Assembly: GCF_901709675.1 (NCBI RefSeq)
Contig: NC_051095.1
Span: 19,690,956-19,754,955, forward strand
Length of the DNA: 64,000 bases
Source of the DNA: Syngnathus acus
Lineage: Eukaryota > Chordata > Actinopteri > Syngnathiformes > Syngnathidae
Direction: 5' to 3'
Shown here: one piece after another, positions 34,844 through 47,792 of the stretch
Position numbering within the stretch: the stretch's first letter is position 1
Layout of the letters: every line of letters begins with the position of its first letter
Made by a program: the position numbers and the translations under genes
Notes under the pieces: generated by a model
The model's database searches: none
Told to the model about the DNA's origin: nothing
Seen by the model: only the letters and a program-made list of their open reading frames with translations

Positions 34844-37768
34844 ATGAGGTGCGCGACTGCGAGCGACTTCAGAGTGACAACAAGAGCCGAGGATTTTATA
34901 CTTGGAGAGAACAACCGCGACGAGGTAACGAAAATGGTTTTATTATTTGACATAAACGCTCTTTTCTCACAGTTTTATAGACAAACGACGCTGCTTTCGG
35001 TACTCAAGCTAACAGAATTTGCTTGCGTTGAATTTTTTTTTTTTTTATAGAAATAGAAACATGTCAGTCATTGTTGATACATCTCAGTATTTTATGGTTT
35101 TAAAGTATGTATATATTTTTTAAACCCCAGTATGCTGTTTTGTATTGTTTCTTGTAGTTGACACTTGAGTGATCTGTTGTGTTGTGCACCTGTTCCTTGT
35201 TGGTCATTCTATGGCGTAGAATCGACGCACAACTCTCAGATTCTAATGACATTTAACTCACTGGTGTTCTTAACGATTGCAATGACAATATGGTTGAGTT
35301 TGCAAAATACCAAATGTGTTTTCTTTTCTTTTTTTCTACAGCCGGAGCTGCCGTCAATCTTCCTCAGGAGAAACAATTTGAGAGAAGAACCCTTTCAATT
35401 GACAGGTATCTGATACAATAAACTTGAACTGTTAAGACAAAAAAAAGGTCATAATGTCATGATAATGTATTTTTTTGTGTGGAAACAATGGAGAATGCTG
35501 TGAGAACTAATTAATTATATAAGATGATGATGATGATAGAACTTTATTCATCCCACAGCGGGGAAATTTACTTGTCACAGCAGCGCATACGAGTGCAAGA
35601 AAACAACTGGCAACGTTTCAAAAAGGATAAATAACAGACAAAGACAAGTGCCGCTAGTAGAGCCGAAACACAATTTTTCTCATAATATTTGTACTTGAGA
35701 AAACCTTTTTCTTTCAAAGCTCATCATGAAATATTTATACTTTTCGGGATAGTCATCTGACTTCATTCTTTAATAATATTGCATTTGCAACTTTATCCTT
35801 TATATTTTAATATTAAAACTCAGTAAAGTTACAATTTATAATATATGTATTTTTTCATTTGGCATTATTCACAACTTTATTTTTGTAATATTACTAAAAA
35901 GCTAAAGTTTATTCTCAATGTAGTTCTCCTTTTTTTCTCGTATATTAATATCTAACTTTCATAAAATTACTGAAGGACACATTGTCGTTTAAAAAAAAAC
36001 TACTTTTTGATGTGAACGCTAAACACTTCCTGAATGTACAGTTAACAGAACCGAAGTTGAATATATGGTAGTGAGTTGTCAAGTAATGCTAAAGTTTTTG
36101 TCTTCAGGGCGTTTAGCCTTTAACTGAGCTAAAATCTGCACTGACAAGTTGTCAGTTTCAGGAATGTCGTCCTGCAGCATTTCGAGCTCTCCGGCACGAT
36201 TACTAATTCCTTCCTTGTCTCAAGACCATGATTTTCATCAGGCAATATGGCATTAACCAAATAGACATGTCCCTTTCTCTCTGAAACAACTTGACTCGAC
36301 TGACAAGAGCCACTTTCTACCAAGTACTGCTTGTAGCAATACCACCCATGAACTATTCTAGGTACAATGGTTTAGTTCCAGCTTCCAAGCCAGTCGCTGC
36401 TCGTTCCTAGCTCGCTGGTTGAGTGCATTCATCATTGTCTTTGTGACGCTCACAGTGACAAATGAGAAAAGTAAATGCACAAGTTAACATTAGCGTGCCT
36501 CTGTTGGCTTGGCAGCAGCGCTGACTGTCATATTTAAGTACTACATGTCATATGCGGAATGTGTAGGCACCTTTTAAAACTTTTATTATGATTTATTATT
36601 TATATTTATTATTATTCAAACAATAAATTAAATCAACCACTTCACATTTACACATGTACACATCATCTGATCGTGTGATAGCTCTTCTCACAAATTATTC
36701 AATATAACCACCACCGGCGCATTGGTTAGCACGTCCGTCTCACAGTTGGGAGGGTGTGGGTTCGGTTCCATCCCCGGCCCTCCCTGTGTGGAGTTTCCGT
36801 GTTCTCCCCGTGCTGGCGTGGGTTTTCTCCGGGCACTCCGGTTTCCTCCCACATCCCAAAAACAGGCTTGGTAGGTCGATTGAACACCCCAAATTGTCCC
36901 TCGGTGTGAGTACGAGTGCTGAGGGTTGTTCATCTCTGTGTGCCCTGCGATTGGCTGGCAATCAGTTCAGGGTGTCCCCCGCCTACTGCCCAATGACTGC
37001 TGGGATAGGCTCCGGCAGGCCCGCGACCCCCGTGGGGACAAGCGGTATAGAAAATGGATGGATGGATGGACGGATAACCACCACCTTGCACAATGGAAAT
37101 AAATATAATGCCTTGAGCTATGAGCTTCATTTGTTTTTTGAGCACACTTTTAAGTCACAACATTTTTAACCCAAAACATCTTTCCCCACTGAACTGAACT
37201 ACGCAATGGCTTGTGTCTTAAAAGAACTCACAAGTCGAGTCACTCTTATCTCAAGGCAGCGCTGTAAGCCCCAAAGTAAAAATAAAAAAATGCATGTGCA
37301 CAATCACTCCTCTTGCCAGTTATTAATGGAAGATTGATTAATGGAATGATTGGCTCAGAAAGTGACATCAGAGTACCTTACCAGCTGATGATGAAAACAA
37401 AAGAGGCATTTAGACTGAAAACACTGACGTAAAAACTGACCAACAGTTTTGGATTACACTCTGTGACAATTTTATGTTAGGGTACAGTCACCAAAGACCA
37501 ACAGAAAAGAGTGAATTTTTTTTTTTTTTTTTTTTTACACACATTTTTTCTGCTGTTATAAATCTTATTGATATTGTCTCTCGGCAGAACAACATGACTG
37601 GCCAATTGGGAGAATATGGGACGTCCCGCCATGCTTTTGTCTTCCCCAGGGGACTCTGACGTTTAATTCGACCCTTGCCGGCCTTCCGGTGGAGAGGGTG
37701 GGACGGCAGACGTTCGATTGGTCCTCAGCTGCCCTGAGGAGCTGTCAGCGAATCCAGTTTGTGTCAGG
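34844..37768 (+). CDS. Three in-frame exons of unknown identity (arhgef37 N-terminal extension or separate small gene)
   Basis: Exons 34844-34924, 35342-35405 and 37588-37768 are bounded by good splice sites (GAG/GTAACG; a T-rich tract and CAG; CAG/GTATCT; CGGCAG; CAGG/GTGAGT). Joined, they stay open for 108 complete codons in one frame, from MRCATASDFRVTTRAEDF to CQRIQFVSG. I recognise no family; the text has no membrane segment or repeat and includes IWDVPPCFCLPQG. The end phase (two bases) fits the acceptor at 39207 exactly, reading on through VISI into the arhgef37 start MEVPRMPPP. Alternatively an acceptor at 38052 would add about 15 codons and a stop. The first reading makes it an alternative N-terminus of arhgef37, the second a short gene. 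Confidence 0.5.
35530..35640 (+). mobile_element. LINE 3'-tail remnant
   Basis: GATGATGATAGAACTTTATT followed by CATCCCACAGCGGGGAAATT resembles the terminal sequence of fish non-LTR elements (the actttattnatccc...ggggaaatt tail). Only the end is visible. It lies in the intron after exon 35342-35405. Confidence 0.5.
36709..37065 (+). mobile_element. tRNA-derived SINE, copy B
   Basis: The copy has CATTGGTTAGCACGTCCGTC (A box) and GGGTTCGGTTCC (B box), then the same body as copies A and C (GTGTGGAGTTTCCGTGTTC, GGTTTCCTCCCACATCCC, TGTGCCCTGCGATTGGCTGG) and the tail AAAATGGATGGATGGATGG. It is nearly full length and little diverged from copy C. Confidence 0.85.
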
Positions 37769-38869
37769 GTGAGTGTCACTTCCTCTTCCCTGCTGCTGGC
37801 TGCTGCAGTCAATCAGCTTATTGTGCATGAATGTGTGGATGTGGGGGGGGTGGGGGGTGTCCCTCCTGTTTTCCTCTACCAAACAGCCGGCCCACCCTCC
37901 TTTCCGCTCCCATCCCCCCGCACACACACACTATGGTGAATCAACACTCACACACTCGTGCCACATGAGGCCATTCTGTGAGTGTGTATTTTTGTGTGTG
38001 AGTCAGTGGAGAAACTTAAATGAGCTTGTGCGCGCTTGTGTTTTCCATACAGCAGCAGAATTGAGAATCATCGCAGCTGCGCTGAAAAGTCTTCTTCATA
38101 AGGTTTGTGTCATTGTTGCTTTGTATTTTGAGTATGAGAAAGTACTTTTGCATTGTATGTTTGCTGGACTCCTCCACATGGAGCCACATTGGGATGACAG
38201 AGTAAGATAGAATAGAAGAATAAGATAGAATGCAACTAATATGCATGATGGAAATGGACAAAGTTTTCCCTAATAAGAAATAATACAGACACTTTGATAC
38301 GGGGTGAAACTGTTGCTGACAAAGCTTTGTTATTAGCTGGAGAGGCAAATTTTTAAATTCGTGCTACAACATTAACACATAATTTTTTGAACCGCTTATT
38401 GTATTATTTAGTGTTAAAAAACAAATAAGATCACTCTTCGTTTGCTGAGAACGATCAAGCTTTTTGGAATGAATTTAAGATTGAGCATTGCCAGCAGGAT
38501 CAGCTTTCTGGAATTACTTAGAAACCTTAACTAATGCCCGTCAACCCTCACCCTGGCTTGAAAATGTCATTTGAAACACTTGATGCGAGCATGAAACCAC
38601 ACTTTCAAACTGCAACCCAGCCTTGAAACCTTCATTTGAATTGCCAAGCTTTATTTGAAACCCTAATCCAGGGCTGAATTAGAATTAATAGATGAACTCC
38701 TACTTGTGGAAGCTGGCTCAAAACTTGTTGATTAAAGTGACAAGGTTGCGACTTACGGGACATGTCGTGATGAGAAATCACAGTGTTGAGCTAATAGATG
38801 CTTGAAATGATTTACATGATTGTGATTTCCTAAAATGTCTTATGATTCATTCACGCATTAGATTCGAGT

Positions 38870-38959
38870 CACCGCGCTCGTCGTTTCGCAGCCGTCGCAG
38901 TACTAATTGTCACAGCGGTGCGTCCGCAGATGCTTTGTCAACGTCTCGCTCGGGCTCCT
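38870..38959 (+). other. arhgef37: Possible arhgef37 5' UTR exon and promoter
   Basis: A CpG-enriched patch (ACCGCGCTCGTCGTTTCGCA and onward) stands out from the A/T-rich surroundings and ends in CTCCTG/GTGAGT, a strong donor. The next good acceptor is at 39206, thirteen bases before the arhgef37 ATG. This would be the proximal first exon, as an alternative to the distal exons at 34844-37768. An AATAAA at 39175-39180 could instead end a short upstream transcript. Confidence 0.4.
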
Positions 38960-39219
38960 GGTGAGTTAAGCTCCTAATCGTTCTAGCTTCCCACTTCCAT
39001 GACAAAACCTTAGCGACTGCTGCTTTTCTTTGTGCATCCAACAATAACAACAAAACCTCGTCACCTGTGGCTCCCGCCCGCCTCTCTCTATGCGCGAATC
39101 AAAGCTAAGCCGCACCACACAATTGTACCTGTTGTCTACAATTAAACAGACTTTGTACCCTGTGCTACCATATCAATAAACGTGTTATTTTATTCTACTC
39201 AAATAGAGTGATCTCCATC

Positions 39220-42200
39220 ATGGAGGTGCCGAGGATGCCTCCGCCTGTGCCCTTACCCCGCACAATTTTTAATCCCTCTCGGTCTCTGGGCGCTAAGAAG
39301 AACCTCTCCCTGAGCAAGCCATCACCGGAAGAGGAAAAGATTCAGGAGGAGAATGATCTAGAGGACGATGCATTTGGAGAGGATGAAGAGGAGAAGAGTG
39401 CAGATGTGACTATTTCCTCAGTGGAAGAGGTGGACAAGATGGCGAAGGAGGAGAAGGCAGCAAAGGAGAGGGCTGCACAGAGGCAGCTGATGTCCGTTCA
39501 GGAGCTGTTGCAGTCTGAGAGAAATTACCTGAGAATGCTGCAGATCAGCACCTTCACCATCAGGAGCAACCTGCAAAAATTACAGGTACAGCATACCAAA
39601 ATGTGTTGGTGCAACGTGATGCCCATAAAGCTTGGCAAAAATGCAGAAACATCTCGCCAGGTAACATTTTTGCAAAGCTGCTTTACTGTCAGTTGGTGAG
39701 CCATGGGCATGGCAATGATATGCCTACAAAACCTGCAAAACCTAAGTTGTCACGTGCTGATAGCTTCATGTCAGTCGGTCCCAATAATACCCGAAACAAA
39801 ATAGTAAAAAGGAAGTGTACAGTGACTTTTGGGACACTTTATTAGAACTACAATACAAACAAGGTCAGAGCAGAAATAGTAACAAAAAAGTAGGAAACAT
39901 CCGAACCAGTAGAACACGTCGGCCACTCGGCTGGATTCCTCCACCTGTGTGACTGTGAATCACAGTGGAGCTGATGAAAGATGTTGTGAAGAGTAATGGA
40001 ATGTGGCTTTATGGAAATGATAATGCACGATGGAGTTGCTTTTCGACCGTGTCAGAAAAAAAATCAAAATAAGGAATTGGGTGCTGCTCAAACAGAAAGT
40101 AACATGCAGGATTTATAGCAAGTGTACATGGATAGCGTTATGCTTGGAAAATAATAAAATGGAGTGAGGAGTGAAATGTCCCAAACATTGGGAATGGTGA
40201 AAAATGGCCTCATTTAGACAATGTTGCAATTGTGTAGCATTGTTGAATGCTCAAGTTGCGGGCTTGTTTTCTGGGCACAATACAAATTGTTCATTGTCTC
40301 ACTGGCCAACTGTTTGCGCATCAGACCGACTCAACAGCTTTGGCCCACATTGTTTCTTTATGACATTGAAAGAACAGCTTATTATTGGCCAACTATGCGC
40401 ATAAATGTTGTTAAACTAATGTATGGTAAATAATTGGAAGATGCCCAGTGAGAGATTAATAGGCCAGTTTTACAGAACAATCTTTTTTTAATTCAAACTT
40501 TTCTCACCAGCATACAAATGCTTGCTAAATTTGGTGCGGTTTGGATTTGGCTTAAGCCCTCAGTAAGGCCATGTAATCCTCTAAAAGTGTTATTATGCTA
40601 CTGACAACTGGCGTTGGCAGAACAATTTAGTGAACCACACCAATAAATACCAAAATGTCTTGTGAACACAACATGAGTGAGTGGGCCTTTTGTTGTTTCA
40701 CAGTGTGTGTCTTTCTGTATTGTGTGTCGGTCACAGCCTCCGTTGGCTAACTTAGACAGCATGTTCCTGTATGTGGAGGATGTGATGGACGTGTCCAGTC
40801 GGCTGATTAGTCTACTAGAGCAGAAGCAGCTCCAGCCCGGAGAGCCGCTCTTCCTCGAGGCACTGTGTAAGTAGGAACCCCTTTATCCTCTGGCCAGCTT
40901 TTATGTTCACACCACACTTGATCTGTGGACTATTGAAACACACAACATGGGGATAGTAGTTGAATTCATGGCTGTAGGTTTTCCGATGGAAAAGTTGAGT
41001 TCTAACTGTAACAATCCATGGACCTCAAACTCACCCTAAAATCCCCTTGTCTGACTTTCCAACAGGTGACGCGTTCCTCAGCCTGTCCTCTGATATCGAG
41101 GCAGCCTACAAGGAGTACCTAGCCAACTACAATCGTGTCACCATGGTGGAGAACTCCTATAAACAGAAGGAGGCGCTGTGGGACCAGATTGTCAACGTCA
41201 TCAAGACATCAGCGTAGGTTTTGAAACGTTCACAAGACAAAGGTTCCTGACTCCCTGTCCTCACTTATGTGATTCCACAGGCCTGAAGTGAACGCCAGCT
41301 CGCTGACTTTCTTCCTGGTGATGCCCGTGCAGCGCATAGCCCGCTACCCTCTCCTCCTGCAGACAATCCAGAAGCACACGGACACACAGCACCCGGCGTA
41401 CTCGCTGCTGGAAAAGACGGCACACACCTCCGTCGCCATAAACTGTCACATCAACGAGTTCAAGCGCTTCCGGGAAGTCGGTGAGAAGCTCTTAAAAGTT
41501 CTCAGCACATCTGAGATCAGCCGACGGGATGAGTTTGAGCTCTTTGTTTGTTCCTGGCGTCCTCCTAGCCGACAAGTACAAAAAGAGTGAAACGCTGAGC
41601 ATCATGGACAAGATCAATCGCTTGAATTCGCACAGCATCGCTAAGAAAACAGCCAGGATCGGCCAGTTCATCAAACACGAGACAGGCATGGTTCCCAAGG
41701 TGACACGCTCACGCACCAAACACTCTATAGACGGTGGGCCGTGCGGCAAAGACTTATATTAAAATTATAGTTTTTAACTTCCATGTCAGTCATCGGGGCT
41801 AGGAGATTTGATAAAATGGTGTCCAACAACCTTCTAAAGAACATTCCGGTACTTTTTTGTTCACACGCATAAATGTTACACATTAGCAAGTACCGTTCCG
41901 CTAAACTGGGCAACTTGACTTAACTTCTGATTTTTCCCAGGATCTTTCTACACATTTCCTCCATTTCATGCTGAGGAACATATAATGAGTGTTCATGAGT
42001 GTTAGTGTTTTTTTTTCTTGTTGAAGAAGAAGAAGAAGAATTTTATTGTGTATGTATTTTTTTTTAAAGGGCCACCCTGAACAACCCAATGGAACTTTTG
42101 AGCAACATTCTGTTCGGAAACTCAGAATGTTGTTCAAATGTGCCGATGAGTCAGACATTCAGTTGAGCATACGCCAGATAGTAAGCAGCTGCATAGCTAC

Positions 42201-45200
42201 GGACCGCGGGACAAGGCTGATGAAAGATTGGCAAATACTAATTATATTATTATTTATTTTTATTGTCTTAAATCATTTAACCTTAACTGTAATTGCATCT
42301 TTAGCCAAAAGTACAATCCTAGCGGATTGTTGCAGGATTTCTGCTTTGTGGTTAAAAAAAAAAAAAGAGAGGAAACGACAAAGAAGAACAAGAAGATGAC
42401 CACAGATGTACAAAGAAGAAGGAGAAGCAAGACAGTCATGGCCACCAACCAATTTTTAATTAACGTTTGTACTCGTTCATGAAGAAAGTTAGCTAGCCAA
42501 ACACCTGCTTTTACTTTGGGAAAGAAAAAGCGCACCAGTAACCGAATCAGTACTAAAACGATGAGTTATGAGTACAACATTAATCCCTCTTCTGTGAAAC
42601 AATTATATTGTTTAGTCTTCTTTTTAACCACTAAATAATACCAAATCAGCAACAGTAATTTAGCTGATAAAACAGTAAAAGGGGAAAAGTTTTGTAATAG
42701 ACTTTCATTCCAAATATAATTTTATCTGATTATTCTGTTATTCCCTGGTATAATCAATAGAAAAATCGATTGTCGAAATATTTGATAGTGACAGCCTTTG
42801 GTACGTACTGTTTGTGTTCTGTTGCAGCTAGTGGATGAGGAGTTTGATGCCCTCGAGGACTTCTTTTATGTGCTTGAGCATGGTATCTTGCAGCTACTGG
42901 ACAATGTGGAGCTCTACCTCCATCACCTCCAGGTAGCTACACCTTGCTGGACCAACTTGCCATTGGAATAAGTTGACGTGCAAGAATATCATCGCTATGT
43001 TCTTTGTTTGATGGTCAGACTTTCCTGGACTGCAAAACGGAGGAGTTTGACCTGGACATGGATGGCGAGAAGGTGCCCATTTGCTATAAGGAGATCACCA
43101 CTGGACTCAGACAGTGGATCCTGCCTGAATTTGTGAGTGATAAATCAACATCAACTAAAATCACGTCAATATATCATTGATAACTGACGTGGTCACTGTT
43201 TGCCACGCAGGAAAAGAGGATGAGGACGTTGATCCACAAACCTTTGTGTGCACTACGTGACCTCCTGGCAGGCCCAAGGAACTTGATCCGTAAGAGGCTG
43301 CACAAGCTACTTGACTATGAAGTGATTGAGGCGAAACCTTCCCTGAGCTACGACGAGCAGGCCATTGCCAACACGTATAGGTGAGAACTGGCATGCTTTA
43401 GTTACAGAAATGACGTCATGGCCTTTCTCCCTTCCTCCTCCCCTCCATCATGCGTTTCAGTGACCAATTATTGCAAGTTTTTTTGGGGTCTATTTAAGAT
43501 AAACTTGCCTTCCTACCAAATTTCATCTTGCTAAGGACAACTAACGAGGATGTCGTTTTAGGACATGCTGAAAATGGGCAAAATGTCATTGTCAAGGCAA
43601 AATTGCAGACGTGTCGTGTCAGGCATGGATTCTTGAGACTTTTTTTGACATGTCTAGCAAATTTCTTGTTGCTAACTAAAACGAATGTGGGTCCTAACAG
43701 GAATGTTCTGGTACTCTTAATGCAGGACAATGAACACGTTGCTGCTCAACGAGCTTCCCAAGTTCAACAGCTTGGCGTTGCAGATGATCTGGAGCATGTT
43801 GGGAACGTTCAGCTGCCTCCACAAAGACCTTGCCTCTGACTTGCAGCAGCTCTTCCATAGTTTCGCTCAACAGGTACCAGTCCCATATTGGAGCCAATAC
43901 CTTTTATGGCTGTTTTCACTTGTTCCTACCATGCCTTTTATCTCCCACCCAGCTTCCTCACAGCTCTTTAAACACTGCTGCATTCTGGGAGTGGGCTGAG
44001 ACGGCAGTGCTCGAAGGGGCGAGGAGGCTGGATACTTTGGGTCAAAATGTGGAAGAGACGCTATTGCGGCCCTCCTTTCTGGTCCGTACACACCTCAACA
44101 TATTTTTTTACCTGCTTTATTATTCGTTTGCTATTTACCACAGTGCTACCTTGACCGACAAATATATTTCACTTTCCTAACCCAACAAGGATAGCTTGCT
44201 TACTCTTCTCCTTTTTGAGTTGTTTTGACAATAGGCAACAATTTGAAAGTGGTCAACCGTTATCTACAGCTGACAGGCCAAAATGTTTGGAATTTTTAAT
44301 TTAAAAGTGCTAGTTTGTTCAAAAAAATCTTCTAAGCTACATGTTTTCCATGTATAGTAATTTTATAAATTGTCATATTAATTAATTAGTTTCTGCATTA
44401 TTTTGTTTATTCTCCGAACATTTTGAATAAAGTGAAGAACCAAAGTAAAAAACAAAGTCAAACACAAGTAAAACGTGAAGAATTCAAGTTCAAAACATTT
44501 TTAAGAACCATGAACAAAAAAGTCAAACCCAGGTCAAAAACAAGAGGTAAAGTAAAAAAATAAATTTCAATAACAATGTTAAAACAAAAATCAAATTCCA
44601 AGTCATAAACAAGTAAAATTTCTAGAAATTTGGCAAAAGAAAACCTAAAACGTTGAAGCTCGTCAAAATTAATAACCGAGTTAAAAACTGTCAAAAACTA
44701 AAGTCGGTGACAAGTAAAATTAGTCAAGGAATAAGTCAAAAACCTCACCAAGAACCAAGTCAGCAACCACATGAAGAACAAGTAATATGACAAAATGTAA
44801 ATGTAAAACAAGCTTGATGTATTGAAAGCAATTAAAATGGCTTCAGAAGTACAAGTAGTAAGTAGGAGACTTTAGTCGTTGGACGTGTGAATACTATAAA
44901 CTGTAATTCAATGTGAACCAAAGAAGGCACGATCATCTTTCCTGCTCAGTCACTATCTCATTGGCTAACATGATCAGTAGGTCAAGCTGCATGACATCAC
45001 ATGACATTTTTCTCCCCATCTTTACCATCTGCTTTGGTCAGCCATTAAACTCGTCCTCGCAGCAGCGACTCCAGCAGTTGACGAACAAGCACAGTTCCGA
45101 CAAGATATACCAGGTGCTGAGCACCGTGGTGGGCAGCCGAGACCTGGACCTCAACCTCGCCAAGGGAGAACTAGTGGCCGTCATCAGTCAGGCAGACACC

Positions 45201-46617
45201 CGCGGAGACAAACGCAGATGGCTCGTGGATGCTGGGGGTGAGTGGTTGGGTGCTGGTTGAGAACCAGTCCAGAACAAGTGTAGAACAACCAAGTCAAAAC
45301 TAGCTGAGATATCCTCCAAAAACCCCGTCAACAGAAGCAAAACCAGAACCTCGCACCCCTGTTGCATCAAGCTGTGTCTAATAAGTGTGGTTGCGCTTGT
45401 GCCCTGCAGACAGACGAGGCTATGCGCCGGCCTCCAAGTTGACCCGCTATCACCAGGCCGAGGAGGAGCCTCCACCCTCGCCTCATCTGAACCTCCCGCA
45501 GGTTACCGGTGACTTCAGAAGACACTCGTACACGTCCGAGCTCTCACACACGACTGCAACAGCCACTCGGCTGGCTTTCAGTCAGCCATGCTTCCAGGTG
45601 ACCACACTCATCCTCACACACCCTTTACTGTACAGTTAAGTCAGATACGGCTGTTTACAGGGCAGGACGATATGCAGTAGCTTATAGGATCATCAAAAAT
45701 ATAGAGCGCTGATACCAGTACGAGTATTTGAATAGTCACCGATACTGACACCAAGCACTAGTCACTAGTACTTTTGATACATAAAATTTCCCACAAAAGA
45801 CAGTCACAGTATTTTTTTTGGAAAATACCTTTATATTTATATTTAAATTTGTCTGAAATGAATGGTCATTTTCTATTCTTCTAATTTCTGGGCTTCTGAT
45901 TGTAAAACCACAAGCGGGCGGCCGATACTGGTAACGACCATTGTTGCGAGTACCGATACTATGAACTAAGGCTGGTGTCCGCACTGATACCAATATTTGG
46001 TATTGGGTCTCGCCCATCACAAGAGCAAATAAGTACTGAAGTAAGACGGACGTCTGTCAACAGGTCTGAGGTGAACGAAGGTGCTCAATATCTGAGGGAG
46101 GGGCAACTCCGGCCGCATGCCAAAGTGTGTCTTCAGGCTCCGTTTTTGCCATTCCTTAAAAAATCTGTAAGACTGAACTGGTGAAAAAGAGTAACAATGG
46201 TTCATGGTAATGAGTCTTACGTATTTTCGCTTATGTAAAAAACATTTACTTTACAGGGTCTTTAAGAACCAAACAATAACAAGTCTGAAAGTCTAAAACC
46301 AGCCCCCCCCCTAAAAAAACAAGCCAAGAGCCACATCAATAATAGTTATTATTATGAAGCGCGTACATCCAAATAAATCCCTCTTATAATACCCATAATA
46401 GTCGGCCGGTTGCCTGGCTCTCTGCACTTGAGTCAATAAACCCCCCCAGCTACTTACAATCCATAAATAAAGCATGACTTCAGCAATGACATTTAATTAT
46501 AATATTGACAATTATAACATGATATAATAGTGTTTATATGATGCAATCTGAAATTACTCTAACACCAGGAAGTGTGACTACTGAGTGTGTGCATTTGTGT
46601 GTGATTGATTGATGTTG

Positions 46618-46649
<32 letters not shown>

Positions 46650-47792
46650 TGTGTGTGCGTGTGGATGATGTAGTGCACTTCCTTATCGCCTGTCAAAATG
46701 ACTGAAGGTTCAGGTGACCTCCTCCAGTCATCCCTGAGCTTTCTCTCATGAGAGACTTGCACAATTTGAGGACACGTGACCTTGATAATGACAACGAAGA
46801 GTTCATTTCAGGAAACAGGGCCGTTCATTTAACCCCAAATGCGTTATGTTTGAGAGCGCCTTAACTTCCTGGCAACATGCCATCACTATCAGGGAGAAAA
46901 TAATGACATCGCTGCATAGACAAGTCAAACGGCATGTACAGTGAAGAAAACGAATATATATTGCAATAAATAAAAAAAAAACATTTAAACAACCATAAAA
47001 CAATGGTGTGAATAAACACAGAAGTTCAAAACCAGAAAAAGAAACTGTCCAAAAATAAGTGAATAAACTAAAAACAAAATCCCAAAGCTTGATCAGTAGC
47101 TATTTGACTTTTGTACAGCGCAGTCAAACGCATTCCCACTGGAGCACTCCAATATGCTAAGTTGCTAACACCAAAAACTGTAGGATGTAAGACACTTGTA
47201 CTTGCATTTCTCACTAATATGCAAGATGTAAATAAGCCTTGCTCTGATTGGGCTGCTGTTCTTTTTAATTTATCATGGCAAGAATTGGTTTTTCCTCTGG
47301 TTGCTAGTTCCGAATATATGGAGCTCTTGTGGCCACTACGTCTTCATTGTTATTCTTTCCTTTTTTGAGGGGTGCAATTGAAATTCAGCGGGCCATTGGC
47401 GAAGTTGTGGCCGGTCAGTTCACCCAGGTGGAAAATTGTTTTTTCTCCTCTATGCCGACGCCCAGCAACCTTGCGGCTGTTTTTCGAATGTAGTCTTCTA
47501 TATTTTTTATCCCGCCTGCATGCTGAGGCCGCACAACCGTGTGGCTGCGACTGACTGCCGCCCGGTGTGTCTATAGGTGTTTGCGATGTATGGCTTCACA
47601 GCACGAGGAAACCACGAAGTTTCTGTGGCGGCAGGCGACCCGGTGCAGGTGCTAGAGCCTCACGACAAGCGGGGCAACCGTGAGTGGAGCCTGGTGGAGG
47701 TGCGAGGTCGGCAGAGGGGCTATGTGCCCTCCAACTACCTGGCCGTGGCCCCCATCCCGGGCGCGCTAACCTCCTGCCAACCATTCTGCTAG
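39220..47792 (+). CDS. arhgef37: Rho guanine nucleotide exchange factor 37
   Basis: Thirteen coding exons (39220-39585, 40737-40866, 41066-41213, 41281-41480, 41569-41699, 42828-42932, 43019-43132, 43211-43380, 43726-43873, 43953-44081, 45042-45237, 45410-45597, 47577-47792) give 746 residues; the human protein has about 675. The order is a Pro-rich and acidic N-terminus (1-90), a DH/RhoGEF domain from about 91 to 283 ([35 protein letters not shown]), a BAR domain (about 300-545, [17 protein letters not shown]) and two SH3 domains (about 570-635 and 676-735, with RRWLVDAG and [10 protein letters not shown]). It has no PH domain, as in the ARHGEF37/38 and Tuba group, and is expected to act on curved membranes and Rho-family GTPases. 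The second SH3 resembles ARHGEF37 more than ARHGEF38. The ATG at 39220 opens the chain; an in-frame GTG lies just before it. Poly(A) candidates at 49117-49126 and 49662-49667. Confidence 0.93.
44440..44800 (+). repeat. Degenerate AAGTCAAAAAC-type repeat array in arhgef37 intron
   Basis: The intron between 44081 and 45042 holds many imperfect versions of a 10-14 base word (AAGTCAAACAC, AAAGTCAAACCC, GGTCAAAAACAAG, AAGTCAAAAACC, CAAGAACCAAGTC). Related words are scattered at 45270-45340, 46265-46320, 46990-47080 and 48000-48100. No fixed period is seen, so it looks like an old, decayed minisatellite. Confidence 0.5.
46617..46650. repeat. (GTGC)n tetranucleotide repeat
   Basis: About eight tandem GTGC/GCGT units are followed by a short GT run. 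They lie in the last intron of arhgef37, between 45597 and 47577. Confidence 0.95.

Noticed and set aside
38053-38100. Possible terminal exon for the 34844-37768 chain
   Set aside because: It gives about 15 codons and a stop in the right phase, but the donor-acceptor pairing with 39207 gives a longer and more economical reading. It is kept only as an alternative.
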